DNA from: an uncultured Alphaproteobacteria bacterium
GTDB taxonomy: Bacteria > Pseudomonadota > Alphaproteobacteria > Rhodobacterales > Rhodobacteraceae
Length of the DNA: 64,000 nucleotides
NCBI GenBank assembly: GCA_902580265.1
Contig: CACHJY010000001.1
Coordinates: 59,731 to 123,730, forward strand
Reading direction: 5' to 3'
The position numbers and the translations under genes were made by a program. The notes beneath the pieces are model-generated. The model saw nothing but the letters and a program-made list of their open reading frames with translations, did no database searches and was not told the origin of the DNA. Below are positions 55,351 to 64,000 of the stretch, piece after piece; position 1 is the stretch's first letter, and each line of letters starts with the position of its first letter.

Positions 55351-56592
55351 TTAGTTAAGGAACCCCTTCTCTTTTGCGGCTGCGGTATAAGCAGCTTCAA
55401 CGTCTGCAAGAGCAGTGGCTGCATCTTCTTTACCTTGCATAAAGTCTACAATTTCACTACCAAGAGCTGAGTGTAGAAGTCCTTGATAAGGTAGCATAGG
55501 ATATGGAATTGCATTCATTCTTGCTGCAGCAGCGACGCCTACATTTGCTGGACCAGGCTTAAATCCTTCGATCAGCCAAACTGCTAATGGCATCATTTTA
55601 TCGTCTAATCTTTTAGGATTTATACCATTCATCATTGCTATAAACGTAGCTTCAGCATCTGCATCTGAGATGTTTTTAGCAACAGTCCAACCGTCCCACC
55701 AAAGTGTTGTTGCAGGAGTTGACCCTCCTCCAACAGTCATAGGGTCTCCTAGTGTAGTTGTTTTTACTACCGTTGGAGTTGACTGCTCAGGATCCATTAA
55801 AGGACCCATTCTTGATCCCCACATGTTCATCATAGCTACATTACCAGCTTTCCACTCCGCTGAGGTCGCGTTTGAGTCATGTGTCAAGAAATCTGGGTTC
55901 ATATATGCGGAAAGAGCTTTTAACATCTCAAGTGTAGCTACTCCTTTTGCATTATTAATTGACACTTCAGCTGAACCCGGCTTAAAAAATTCACCTCCAT
56001 GACCGATATACATATTTGTGAATTCCTGAGCTAAATTCCAACCAGCTTTATAAGCACCTCCTAAAGGATAATCCATTAAACCTTTATCTTTTATGATTTT
56101 TGCTCCGGAAAGCATTTCTTCATAGGTTTTTGGAGCTGATATGCCAGCTTTTTCTAAAATATCTGAACGATAAACCAAATGTTGTGCATTTGCCATAAAA
56201 GCAACGGCCATAACTTTACCATTAATTGTGATAAGCTGGTTTTTCTTTAAGCTTTTTCCATGTTTCGCAACAAGATCATCTAATGGTCTAATCACATCAT
56301 TATTCATTAACGCAACTATTGATGAATTGGCTATAATCGCAGACGTATACTCCGCAGGGTTACCACTCATACCAGCAACATTTATTTTTTGGTGATCAGC
56401 TGTCAAGTTAGCTTTAACCTCTGATCCTTTACATGCCTTTGCACCATCGGCAACTGCGTGGATTGCTGGAAACTCGTTACCTACAATGCTTACCCTTGCT
56501 GATATTTTACATCCGTGACCATCAGCAAAAATAGGGGCAGCAAAAACGGCTATAGCGCATGCTACAGCCAACCGCATAATATTTTTAATCAT
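55351..56592 (-). CDS. ABC transporter substrate-binding protein of the SnoaL/HisD-like locus
   Basis: A 413-residue binding protein with a signal peptide (about 1-23, ending IFAD). The mature N-terminus contains a Cys in GHGCKISARV and a second one 25 residues on (AKACKGSEV), a possible disulfide. A Trp-rich TTLWWDGWTV in the hinge would stack on a ring or sugar. The family is CUT1, which carries sugars, polyols and glycerophosphodiesters. The ligand is unknown. Confidence 0.82.
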   Translation of the reverse strand: MIKNIMRLAVACAIAVFAAPIFADGHGCKISARVSIVGNEFPAIHAVADGAKACKGSEVKANLTADHQKINVAGMSGNPAEYTSAIIANSSIVALMNNDVIRPLDDLVAKHGKSLKKNQLITINGKVMAVAFMANAQHLVYRSDILEKAGISAPKTYEEMLSGAKIIKDKGLMDYPLGGAYKAGWNLAQEFTNMYIGHGGEFFKPGSAEVSINNAKGVATLEMLKALSAYMNPDFLTHDSNATSAEWKAGNVAMMNMWGSRMGPLMDPEQSTPTVVKTTTLGDPMTVGGGSTPATTLWWDGWTVAKNISDADAEATFIAMMNGINPKRLDDKMMPLAVWLIEGFKPGPANVGVAAAARMNAIPYPMLPYQGLLHSALGSEIVDFMQGKEDAATALADVEAAYTAAAKEKGFLN

Positions 56593-56672
56593 AATAAAAC
56601 TCCATGATAGTTTTGTGCTTCATATTAAAAGCACTAGGTTTGTCTCGATTTCTCGAGAAATTATGGGAAAAA

Positions 56673-57722
56673 TTATCTCCCAAGTCGATCCCCCGTTTTA
56701 TGATCAAACAGGTGACATTTCTTTGATGGAATATGAATTGAAACATAATCCTCAATATTCGCTCTGTAATCTTTTTCTGTTTTTATGCTTACCAATGATT
56801 GCCCTATCTTAACCGTAACCATAGTCGCATCACCTAAGATTTCTAACGTGTAAATTGGAGCATTTATTTGACCGCCACTTTTCACAACGCTTGCGTCTTC
56901 GGCTCTAAAACCTAACGTGACTTTTGAGTTTTCTACATTTAATCCGCTCACTGAAGTCAAATCAGCAGTGAACTTTTTATTAATAACCTCTCCGTCAATT
57001 AAATTCATGGCAGGAGACCCTATAAAGCTTGCTACAAAAGCGTTGGCGGGGTTATCATATATCTCGGTAGGACTACCTACCTGCTGAATAATTCCCTCTT
57101 TCATAACGACCACTCTGTCTGCAAGTGTCATAGCCTCAACTTGGTCATGCGTTACATAGACTGTCGTTACGGCAAGTTCATGGCTCAGGTTTTTGATCTG
57201 AGCGCGTGTAGATACTCGTAACTTGGCATCAAGATTTGATAGAGGCTCATCCATTAAAAAAACGTTTGGCTCTCTTACGATAGCACGCGCTAAAGCTACC
57301 CTCTGCCTCTGACCTCCTGATAATTCAGCAGGCTTACGATGAAGAAAATTCTCTAATTCCACCATTTTAATGGCACGCATTACTTTTTCATTATGCGTAG
57401 ATTTATCTATTCCCCTCACCTTGAGTGGAAACCTTATGTTGTCATACACATTCATATTTGGGTAAAGTGCATAACTCTGAAATACCATCGCGACATCACG
57501 ATCCTTTGGCTCAAGGCCATTTATTTTTTTGCCATCTACTAAAATTTCACCGTCAGTTGCATCTTCTAAGCCAGCAATCATTCTCATTGTTGTCGTTTTT
57601 CCACAACCTGATGGCCCTAATAATACGAGAAATTCTTTATCAGCTATTGTTAAATTAAAATTGTCTACTGCTGTAAAATTACCCCAACGTTTGGTAAGTT
57701 TTTTAAGTTGAATTTCAGCCAT
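56673..57722 (-). CDS. ABC transporter ATP-binding protein (UgpC/MalK type)
   Basis: A 349-residue ATPase with Walker A GPSGCGKTT, signature LSGGQRQRVALARA and Walker B FLMDEP. A TOBE-type C-terminal domain starts near 235. It is the first gene of the 12-gene minus-strand operon and lies 22 bases from the operator palindrome. Confidence 0.86.
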   Translation of the reverse strand: MAEIQLKKLTKRWGNFTAVDNFNLTIADKEFLVLLGPSGCGKTTTMRMIAGLEDATDGEILVDGKKINGLEPKDRDVAMVFQSYALYPNMNVYDNIRFPLKVRGIDKSTHNEKVMRAIKMVELENFLHRKPAELSGGQRQRVALARAIVREPNVFLMDEPLSNLDAKLRVSTRAQIKNLSHELAVTTVYVTHDQVEAMTLADRVVVMKEGIIQQVGSPTEIYDNPANAFVASFIGSPAMNLIDGEVINKKFTADLTSVSGLNVENSKVTLGFRAEDASVVKSGGQINAPIYTLEILGDATMVTVKIGQSLVSIKTEKDYRANIEDYVSIHIPSKKCHLFDHKTGDRLGR

Positions 57723-57744
57723 TTAAGTTTCCAAAATAAACTTA

Positions 57745-57760
57745 TTGCATACGTTTGCAA
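57745..57760. promoter_or_regulatory. LacI-type operator in the divergent promoter region
   Basis: TTGCATACGTTTGCAA is a 16-base inverted repeat (14 of 16 positions symmetric) centred on CG, a common LacI-family operator form. It lies 22 bases upstream of the ATPase gene and 119 bases upstream of the divergent SnoaL gene. It could control both arms, presumably through the LacI protein encoded at 49164-50177. Confidence 0.7.
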
Positions 57761-57879
57761 GTAGATATTAAAATGTTAGTATATTAATTAAGATTCTAGC
57801 AAGTACTTTTGTTATTTGCTTCAATGTGACACAACGAGGAAGATAAGAAACCCGTGACAATGATTTATTAAAGAAGAAG

Positions 57880-58887
57880 TTGGTGAGTTTTCTAACTGAA
57901 AAAAACTTGGTGCTAGAGTTTTATGAAGCACTACAAAAGTCCAATATAGAAAATACGAAAGAGGTTTTTTTGAGATATTGTTCAAATGACCTCGTCTGGC
58001 GTGGTTTTCATCCTTTTAATGAAATAAATGGGTGTGGATCTGTATGTGAGCTTTTCTGGAACCCCTTAAAATCCAGTTTGTCTAGTCTTACAAGAAGAAT
58101 GGATATTTTTTTCGCAGGAAACAATACTATTTCTGGCAACGAAGGTATTTGGGTTGCGTCAATGGGCCACTTGATGGGCCTTTTTGATAAACCATGGCTA
58201 AAAATATCGCCAAATAAAAAACTGATCTTTCTGCGATATGCAGAATTCAACAAAATTGTTTCAAATAAAATCGTGGAAACGGCAATGTTTTTTGATATTC
58301 CCCACTTTATGTCACAAGCAGGGGTATCCCTGTTCCATTATCAAACAGGGGCTAATCTTGTTCAACCCGGTCCGTCATCACATGATGGTTTATTATATGA
58401 CGAGCAAGATGCGGCAGAAACAATAAAAACCAAAAAAGTTATTGAAGATATGATAGATGACTTAAAGGTTTGGAAATCAACTGATAGAGGTTCATTAATT
58501 GAGGAGCTTAAAAAAAACTGGGACCGAGATATGTTATGGTGGGGGCCGACAGGTATAGGTGCCACCTATACTATCGAAAGATATGCAGAGCAACACTCCG
58601 GACCATTCAGAGAAAGTTTCAAGCAACGCAAGTTTAATGGGCATATTTGTAGGATAACAGAGGGATTTTTTGGAGGATTTTTTGGTTGGCCAAATCTTTC
58701 ATTGGTTCATTCAGGTGGATTTATGGGGATGCCATCCACAGGGAAAAGAGGAGATATGCGGGTAATTGATATTTACAGGAGAGAAGGAGAAAAGCTCAAA
58801 GAAAACTGGATATTCATAGACCTTCTTCATTTTTGGAAGATGCAGGATGTCGACATATTAGACAGAACCATGAACATATCGCCTTGA
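57880..58887 (+). CDS. Two-domain SnoaL/NTF2-like protein
   Basis: A 335-residue protein starting at TTG 57880 or GTG 57883. The first half has YCSNDLVWRGFHPFNE; the second has WWGPTGIGATYTIERY and GFFGWPNLSLVHSGGF, paralogous to the protein at 50935. It opens the plus-strand arm, which is divergent from the ABC operon and shares its operator region. This is the third SnoaL-like protein of the locus. Confidence 0.72.
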   Translation: MVSFLTEKNLVLEFYEALQKSNIENTKEVFLRYCSNDLVWRGFHPFNEINGCGSVCELFWNPLKSSLSSLTRRMDIFFAGNNTISGNEGIWVASMGHLMGLFDKPWLKISPNKKLIFLRYAEFNKIVSNKIVETAMFFDIPHFMSQAGVSLFHYQTGANLVQPGPSSHDGLLYDEQDAAETIKTKKVIEDMIDDLKVWKSTDRGSLIEELKKNWDRDMLWWGPTGIGATYTIERYAEQHSGPFRESFKQRKFNGHICRITEGFFGGFFGWPNLSLVHSGGFMGMPSTGKRGDMRVIDIYRREGEKLKENWIFIDLLHFWKMQDVDILDRTMNISP

Positions 58888-58918
58888 TGGTGAAAGAAAA
58901 TTGAGTAGAGAATAGATA

Positions 58919-59614
58919 ATGAATATTGATCAACTTATTAAAATAACCTCTAAATACGATACGCCAACAATGTGTAATGCAATGGACGTTATCTTGGGGA
59001 CTAGATCAGCCACGGGATTTACTAAAAGTTCGATGGTAACAGCACAAGATTCTAATCAACCCATTGTTGGTTTTGCAAAAACGGCAAAAATACGTGCCTC
59101 TTCGCCCCCACTAATATCTCAAAAAGAAATTAACGATATTCGCATGGAATATTATGAATATATCATAAAAAACGAAAAAAACCCTGTGGTTGTTATAGAG
59201 GATACAGACTTTCCTAACTGTATTGGCGCCTTTTGGGGGGAGCTTAATGTTGCTGTACATAAGGGATTGAAAATTAAAGGCACAGTTACTAATGGACTTT
59301 TAAGAGATTTAGGAATGCTGGATACTGGGTATCAAGTTATTGCTGGAAGTACAGGGCCCAGTCATGCTTTTGTACACCTAATTGCGTTAAATACATCTGT
59401 AAATATCTTAGGACTAGAAATAATGCCTGGAGACTTTATACATGCTGACCGACATGGTGCTATGACAGTACCAAAAAAGCATTTGGATGCATTACCTCAT
59501 GCATTGGAGCTTGTTTTAAAGAAAGAGGTTCCAATTTTGCAAGCAGCGAGACAAAAAGATTTTAATATTGAAAAATTAAAAAAAGCATTCCAGGCGTCAT
59601 GGGATATCAAATAG
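58919..59614 (+). CDS. RraA-type aldolase (HMG aldolase/oxaloacetate decarboxylase family)
   Basis: A 231-residue protein of the RraA/MenG-like fold. Arg129-Asp130 in NGLLRDLG and the GDFIHADRHGAMTVP metal/phosphate-side motif are present. Family aldolases cleave 4-hydroxy-4-methyl-2-oxoglutarate or decarboxylate oxaloacetate to give pyruvate. In this arm it fits a late step that splits a 2-oxo diacid-like intermediate. It follows the SnoaL gene by 31 bases. Confidence 0.8.
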   Translation: MNIDQLIKITSKYDTPTMCNAMDVILGTRSATGFTKSSMVTAQDSNQPIVGFAKTAKIRASSPPLISQKEINDIRMEYYEYIIKNEKNPVVVIEDTDFPNCIGAFWGELNVAVHKGLKIKGTVTNGLLRDLGMLDTGYQVIAGSTGPSHAFVHLIALNTSVNILGLEIMPGDFIHADRHGAMTVPKKHLDALPHALELVLKKEVPILQAARQKDFNIEKLKKAFQASWDIK

Positions 59615-59655
59615 AAACGTTAGTTAAAGGGCATAAAATTTAGTGGAGGTATGGA

Positions 59656-60309
59656 TTGAATAAAAACTTAAAAGCGGTCTTTTTTGGGTCTATAGGAACA
59701 ATTGCAGAAACATCCGAAATACAAAGACAAAGCTATAATTTAGCTTTTAAAAGATTAAATATTGATTGTTACTGGAACGTTGCAAACTATTGCGAAATGC
59801 TTAAATCCCCAGGGGGAAAAGAAAGGATCAAGAATTTCACGATACCAAATATATCAGAAGAAGAAGTTAATAAAATTCATAGTTTAAAGGAAGAGATTTA
59901 TACAGAACTTATAGAAAAAGAAGATATATCACGCATGGAGTTTGTTGAAGTGTTTCACCATAGCAAAGCAAGTGATTTGAAAATAGGTTTAATAACAACA
60001 ACTTCAGAGAAAAATATAAAGTCGTTATCTAAAGCTCTTGGAGATAAAGTAAACTTTAACGATTTTGATATCATTACGACATCTAAAGACTGCTTAAATC
60101 CGAAACCAAACCCTGAAATTTATCGCAACGCTCTCAAAAAAATTGGGGTTAGTCCATGCGAGGCCATCGCTATCGAGGATACTCAAGTAAATCTAGGAGC
60201 ATCAATAGCGGCAGACATTAACAGCATCCTATATCCTGGAGAATATTCAAACTATACCAAAGAAGTAAAACCGAGCTTTAATCTAATGGAAGAAATATTT
60301 CAAATTTAA
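59656..60309 (+). CDS. HAD-superfamily protein lacking the catalytic aspartates
   Basis: The TTG start at 59656 is fixed by GGAGG at 59645-59649; the ATG at 59651 would stop after two codons. The 217-residue protein keeps HAD motif II (LITTTS), motif III (NPKPNPEIY) and motif IV (AIEDTQVNLGAS) of the CbbY/phosphoglucomutase-like group. In motif I it reads FFGSIGTI where FDxDGTL is expected, so the nucleophile Asp11 is Gly and the acid/base Asp13 is Ile. Phosphoryl transfer by the usual mechanism should not be possible. It may be a binding or regulatory protein. Confidence 0.8.
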   Translation: MNKNLKAVFFGSIGTIAETSEIQRQSYNLAFKRLNIDCYWNVANYCEMLKSPGGKERIKNFTIPNISEEEVNKIHSLKEEIYTELIEKEDISRMEFVEVFHHSKASDLKIGLITTTSEKNIKSLSKALGDKVNFNDFDIITTSKDCLNPKPNPEIYRNALKKIGVSPCEAIAIEDTQVNLGASIAADINSILYPGEYSNYTKEVKPSFNLMEEIFQI

Positions 60310-60312
60310 AAT

Positions 60313-61101
60313 TTATTTTTTCCAACTAGAGTCTAACTTGTCTAGCAATCTCCAATAAGCTGGCCACTCAGGATGTCTCACTTCGGCTCCTCCTTGGGCC
60401 GCACCGCCTTCGAACTGTTTTCTAGTATGAACCATAACTTTTTTTGGAATTTTAATAATATTACCACCAGAACTCATTGCTCTAAGTTGTATTTCGGCAT
60501 TTCTAATAAATACTTGATGCCTAATAAACGCCCAAATAGCGCTTGGTCCAGCAGTAATTAAGCCATGATTTCTCAAAACTAATGTATGATTTAATTTACC
60601 AAGAGATTTAATAAGTCTCTTTTTTTCAGATGAGTCTAGGATTATACCTTCAAAATCATGATAACCTACTCTTTCATATAGTTGGCAAGCCTCTTGAAAC
60701 ATAGGTATGACCTTTACTTTTAATGAAGCAATTGTTTGACTCATTGGTTCATGGGTATGCATAACACAATGTAGGTCTTTATTTCTTGCTTTATGTATAG
60801 CAGAATGAATATTATATCCAGCCTGATTTATAGGCCAATCATCAGAGTCTAACTTATTTCCATCCAAATCAATCTTAATTAAATTAGATGCGTTAATTTC
60901 GTCATATCGAAGTCCAAAGGGGTTAATAAGAAAAGTATCAGTATCTGGAATTCTTAAGGTTATATGGTTATATACAACGCTTGTCCAACCGTAGTAGTCA
61001 GTTAATCTATAGATCGCAGCTAAGTCAACTCTAGCTTTCCACTCATTTACTGACATTCCCTTTGGACATTTTGGGTATGAATTTTTAAATGTAATTTTCA
61101 C
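60313..61101 (-). CDS. Class II aldolase/adducin family protein
   Basis: A 262-residue protein with the metal ligands of class II aldolases: His-x-His in VMHTHEPM and His in LRNHGLITAG. The N-terminal part has SVVYNHITLRIP, resembling the adducin-type subgroup that often acts on non-phosphorylated substrates or as a decarboxylase. It is convergent with the HAD gene (3 bases apart) and may be part of the same pathway, though on its own promoter. Confidence 0.8.
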   Translation of the reverse strand: MKITFKNSYPKCPKGMSVNEWKARVDLAAIYRLTDYYGWTSVVYNHITLRIPDTDTFLINPFGLRYDEINASNLIKIDLDGNKLDSDDWPINQAGYNIHSAIHKARNKDLHCVMHTHEPMSQTIASLKVKVIPMFQEACQLYERVGYHDFEGIILDSSEKKRLIKSLGKLNHTLVLRNHGLITAGPSAIWAFIRHQVFIRNAEIQLRAMSSGGNIIKIPKKVMVHTRKQFEGGAAQGGAEVRHPEWPAYWRLLDKLDSSWKK

Positions 61102-61226
61102 TATATATTTATTTGGACCAAAAATTAGTTAATTGAAGGTAACGTCTTTCAAGTTTATATTTAGAATATCATTAAATCAATTGTTACAAATTCTGCGTTT
61201 ATTTTAAAAACTTCAAGGAATATATA

Positions 61227-62597
61227 TTGATAAACAAGTCGGAATTACTCAGCGCGCATATTGGATTAATAGTTTTTAAACTAGCTATTCCGAATATGAT
61301 CACAATGTCTATGTGGATTATTACTTTCATTATAGAAGGCTTCTACATTGGACAACTTGGGGTGATACCCCTAGGCGGCTTGGCCTTGGGCTTTCCCATG
61401 CTCTTTTTGCTCTTAATGCTATCCGCAGGAACAATAGGTGGTGCAATTACTGGGTTGGTTGCACAAAAGCTAGGCGCTAATGATGTTCAGGCCGCGGAAG
61501 AGATTGCGTTAAGTGGTCTAATACTTACATTTGGTCTAGGTATACTGTTTGCGATTATTTTTTTACTGTTTGGTGAAGTGATTTATGTAAAACTTGGGGC
61601 TAGCAAAGAAGTTTTAGAAGAAGTTTTGAAATACTCCAACGTTCTCTTTGCTGGGTCATTTACAATCTGGATTGCAAATGGTATGGCAGGTGTAGTAAGA
61701 GCAACAGGCAACATGTTTATTGCAGCACTTCTCTTAGGGATTGGGTCATTGGTTCAAATAATATTGGGAGCAGTATTCATATTTGGCATAGGCCCTATTA
61801 AAAGCATGGGTATTGCAGGATCATCACTTTCCATTATTATAGGAAATGGGATAGCTGCCTTTTGTTTACTATTTTGGCTTATGTACAAAAGTGACATATT
61901 AAAACTAAAGATATCAATCAAGTTTATTAATCCTCATAGTATTATTTCTATTGTTAAATTAGGATCTTTAGCGTCAATAAATGCGTTCTGCACTTGGGGG
62001 TCAGTTGTTGTGATAACCTCTTACATGACAAATTTTGGTGTTCAAACTCTCGCAGGCTATGGTGTTGGAGCACGTCTCGAATTTCTTATTATTCCTATTG
62101 TTTTTGGCTTTGGAGCAGCATCAACTGCTTTAATAGGGATAAATATTGGTGCTAATAAATTAAAAAGGGCTTTAAATATTGGATGGGTAGCGACTCTTTA
62201 CAGTGCTTTTGCGGCTGGTTTAATTGGGTACGGTGCCTATTTCTACCCTAGTTTTTGGTCTAATGCATTTACATCTGATCAGAGTGCTCAGGTAGTCTGC
62301 AAAACTTACCTAGAAATTGTCGGTCCTTTTTATATCTTTTTTGCTTGTGGGTTGTGTTTATATTTTGCATCTCAGGGTGCAGGAAGAGTTCTCTGGCCTG
62401 CTATCGCAGCAATTATTCGTTTTCTAATCGTTATAATGGGTAGTATCATTGTTTCAAGATACTTTACAGCTTCCATTAATCATTACTTTGCTCTTATATC
62501 TACAGCATTTCTCGTTCAAGCACTAATAACATCTGGAGCAATATATCTTGGCGCTTGGAATAGAAAAATGATACTTAAGGAAGAGACTATAAAATGA
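61227..62597 (+). CDS. MATE family efflux transporter
   Basis: Started at TTG 61227, with AAGGAA 6 bases upstream. The 456-residue protein has 12 hydrophobic segments in two related halves, with AIPNMITMSMWIITFI and GVGARLEFLIIPIVFGFG typical of NorM/DinF-like exporters. It moves cationic drugs or metabolites out using an ion gradient. It may be unrelated to the catabolic locus; it could equally export an intermediate. Confidence 0.85.
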   Translation: MINKSELLSAHIGLIVFKLAIPNMITMSMWIITFIIEGFYIGQLGVIPLGGLALGFPMLFLLLMLSAGTIGGAITGLVAQKLGANDVQAAEEIALSGLILTFGLGILFAIIFLLFGEVIYVKLGASKEVLEEVLKYSNVLFAGSFTIWIANGMAGVVRATGNMFIAALLLGIGSLVQIILGAVFIFGIGPIKSMGIAGSSLSIIIGNGIAAFCLLFWLMYKSDILKLKISIKFINPHSIISIVKLGSLASINAFCTWGSVVVITSYMTNFGVQTLAGYGVGARLEFLIIPIVFGFGAASTALIGINIGANKLKRALNIGWVATLYSAFAAGLIGYGAYFYPSFWSNAFTSDQSAQVVCKTYLEIVGPFYIFFACGLCLYFASQGAGRVLWPAIAAIIRFLIVIMGSIIVSRYFTASINHYFALISTAFLVQALITSGAIYLGAWNRKMILKEETIK

Positions 62598-62644
62598 ATT
62601 ATGTATCTGTATTAAACTTATCAAATAATAGTTAGTTTGGGTCT

Positions 62645-63556
62645 ATGCACAAATTTATTTGTATAAGTGGTTGTACAGCCTCGGGCAAATCTTCTTTTGC
62701 CATTGAGCTTTCTGATTATTTTGAAAACCCTGTGATAATCAACGCCGATGCTCTACAAGTGTATGACTGTTGGAAAATACTTACAGATCGCCCAACAGAA
62801 AATAAAACAATGCATGATCTTTATGGGCATGTTTCATGTACCGTTAATTATAGCGTTGGAGATTGGCTCAAAGATGTCAAAAATATTTTTGATCTATATT
62901 CAAATAACTCAAAAACGTTTATTTTTGTTGGTGGTACGGGATTATATTTTAACGCATTATTAAATGGTTTGTCACAAATTCCAGAAATCCCAGAAGAGAT
63001 CAGAAATTTTGCAAATTCCTGTGATCTATCTTTTTTCTTAGAGGGTTTAAATGTAAATGATCCAGATATTTTAGAGAAAATAGATATAAATAACAGACGA
63101 AGAGTTCAAAGAGCATGGGAAGTGCTAGAAGTAACCGGCAAGAGTATATTATATTGGCAAAGCAAGAATAGATCCCCATTAATTTCTGTATCAAACGCAA
63201 CATTATTATTGGTTGAATTAAAAAAAGAGAGTTTAGCTAATAGGATTAGCGCTAGGGTCAATCATATGTTGGAGCATGGCGTTATTAAAGAAGTAGAGAA
63301 GGTCTATAACACTTGTTGGGATAAAAAGTTACCTTTTGCAAAAGCAATAGGTGCAGAAGATATAGTTAGTTACTTAAATGGGGAAATAAGTTTTGAAAAA
63401 CTATCCCAATATATTTCTCTTAAGACACGCCAATTTGCAAAAAGACAAAGAACTTGGCAAAGAAATTATATGAAAGACTGGCACTCTATTAATACTGCTG
63501 GAATGGATAGGTTAGATATCAAAAAAATAGTTAAAAAAGTAAAAGCAATCAATTAA
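62645..63556 (+). CDS. miaA: tRNA dimethylallyltransferase
   Basis: Adds a dimethylallyl group to A37 of tRNAs that read UNN codons. The 303-residue protein has the P-loop SGCTASGKSS, the DxxQ motif NADALQVYDCW and VGGTGLYFNALLNG, then the DRP-like TDRPTEN. Length is normal. Housekeeping gene 47 bases after the MATE gene. Confidence 0.92.
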   Translation: MHKFICISGCTASGKSSFAIELSDYFENPVIINADALQVYDCWKILTDRPTENKTMHDLYGHVSCTVNYSVGDWLKDVKNIFDLYSNNSKTFIFVGGTGLYFNALLNGLSQIPEIPEEIRNFANSCDLSFFLEGLNVNDPDILEKIDINNRRRVQRAWEVLEVTGKSILYWQSKNRSPLISVSNATLLLVELKKESLANRISARVNHMLEHGVIKEVEKVYNTCWDKKLPFAKAIGAEDIVSYLNGEISFEKLSQYISLKTRQFAKRQRTWQRNYMKDWHSINTAGMDRLDIKKIVKKVKAIN

Positions 63557-63618
63557 TTCGTTGCACTCTACATTAATAACTAATAACTATAAATAATAGC
63601 TTCAGTGAAATTTAAGAG

Positions 63619-64000
63619 ATGATAAAGCGTTACTCTAGGCCAGAAATGACAAAAGTATGGTCACAGCAAGAAAAGTATAGAATTTGGTTCGAAATCGAAG
63701 CATATGCTTGCGAAGCTATGGAAAGTATAGGCCTTATTCCTAAGGGAACAACGAAAAATGTGTTAAAAGCTAGCGGTATAGATTATGACATTGATGAAAT
63801 TGATGCCATTGAAAAAATAACAAAGCACGACGTAATTGCTTTTCTTACATATCTTTCAAAGTTTATTGGAGAGAGCTCAAGATTTGTTCACCAAGGTTTA
63901 ACGTCTTCTGATGTGCTTGATACATGTTTCAACATACAATTGGTTAACGCATCTAACTATCTTGAAAAAGGCTTACAAGACCTGTTAGATGTTCTAAAAG
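63619..64000 (+). CDS. purB: Adenylosuccinate lyase, N-terminal part (runs off the window)
   Basis: The open frame from ATG 63619 continues past the window end. It encodes 127 residues including YSRPEMTKVWSQQEKYRIW, KHDVIAFLTYLS and TSSDVLDTCFN, all characteristic of PurB, which acts twice in purine synthesis. Only the N-terminal domain is visible; catalytic His and Ser loops further on are outside the window. Confidence 0.9.
   Translation, partial: MIKRYSRPEMTKVWSQQEKYRIWFEIEAYACEAMESIGLIPKGTTKNVLKASGIDYDIDEIDAIEKITKHDVIAFLTYLSKFIGESSRFVHQGLTSSDVLDTCFNIQLVNASNYLEKGLQDLLDVLK

Overview
The window looks like a piece of an AT-rich, densely coded marine alphaproteobacterial chromosome. The signs are about 35% G+C by eye, short intergenic gaps, many ATGA stop/start overlaps, aglEFG-type and ribose-type sugar ABC importers, TolB-like/TPR adenylate cyclases, and the housekeeping genes miaA and purB at the right edge. 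I cannot fix the genus; AT-rich Rhodobacterales, SAR116 and AEGEAN-169-like lineages are all possible. No rRNA, tRNA, CRISPR array, insertion sequence or phage gene was seen.

Layout. (1) 0-5.9 kb: three class III adenylate cyclases (two with TolB-like and TPR regions, one with a membrane sensor), the C-terminal remnant of a crotonase, and a gamma-glutamylcyclotransferase-like protein. (2) 5.9-14.6 kb: two divergent operons. On the minus strand are mtnK, mtnA and a fused class II aldolase/short-chain dehydrogenase; on the plus strand are a ribose-type ABC importer and a FucU/RbsD mutarotase. Together they read as uptake and cleavage of 5-methylthioribose or 5-deoxyribose to DHAP plus an aldehyde. 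(3) 14.8-26 kb: an accessory region with a methyltransferase, three SGNH-like proteins, a 2OG-Fe(II) oxygenase, TPR proteins, a ferritin-like protein, an amidase without a normal start codon, and a NodU-type carbamoyltransferase flanked on both sides by tiny membrane-protein genes (49 and 53 codons). (4) 26.4-36.3 kb: an aldehyde dehydrogenase stub, a soluble sugar dehydrogenase, phosphofructokinase, an aglEFGK-type alpha-glucoside importer whose usual GH13 glucosidase is replaced by an NAD-dependent GH4 enzyme, and a divergent GH1 beta-glucosidase. (5) 36.3-45.3 kb: a decayed glucokinase copy, then a LacI-controlled operon with an ABC importer and a GH63-type glucosylglycerate/mannosylglycerate hydrolase, then the intact glucokinase.

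(6) 45.4-61.1 kb: the most novel part. A 12-gene minus-strand operon and a three-gene plus-strand arm share a divergent region holding a LacI-type operator. They encode a CUT1 ABC importer, a histidinol-dehydrogenase-like alcohol dehydrogenase, an SDR, three two-domain SnoaL/NTF2-like proteins, a LacI regulator, a bicupin, a MetE-like zinc protein, an alpha/beta hydrolase, an RraA-type aldolase and an HAD protein lacking its catalytic aspartates. A class II aldolase lies just beyond. I read this as an undescribed catabolic pathway for an imported polyol- or glycoside-like compound; the substrate is not known. (7) 61.2-64 kb: MATE exporter, miaA and the start of purB.

Cross-cutting features: all four ABC substrate-binding-protein genes are followed directly by a stable hairpin, which suggests they are expressed more than their partner genes. 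At least four gene remnants (crotonase, aldehyde dehydrogenase, glucokinase, an unknown reading frame before the amidase) mark recent gene loss.
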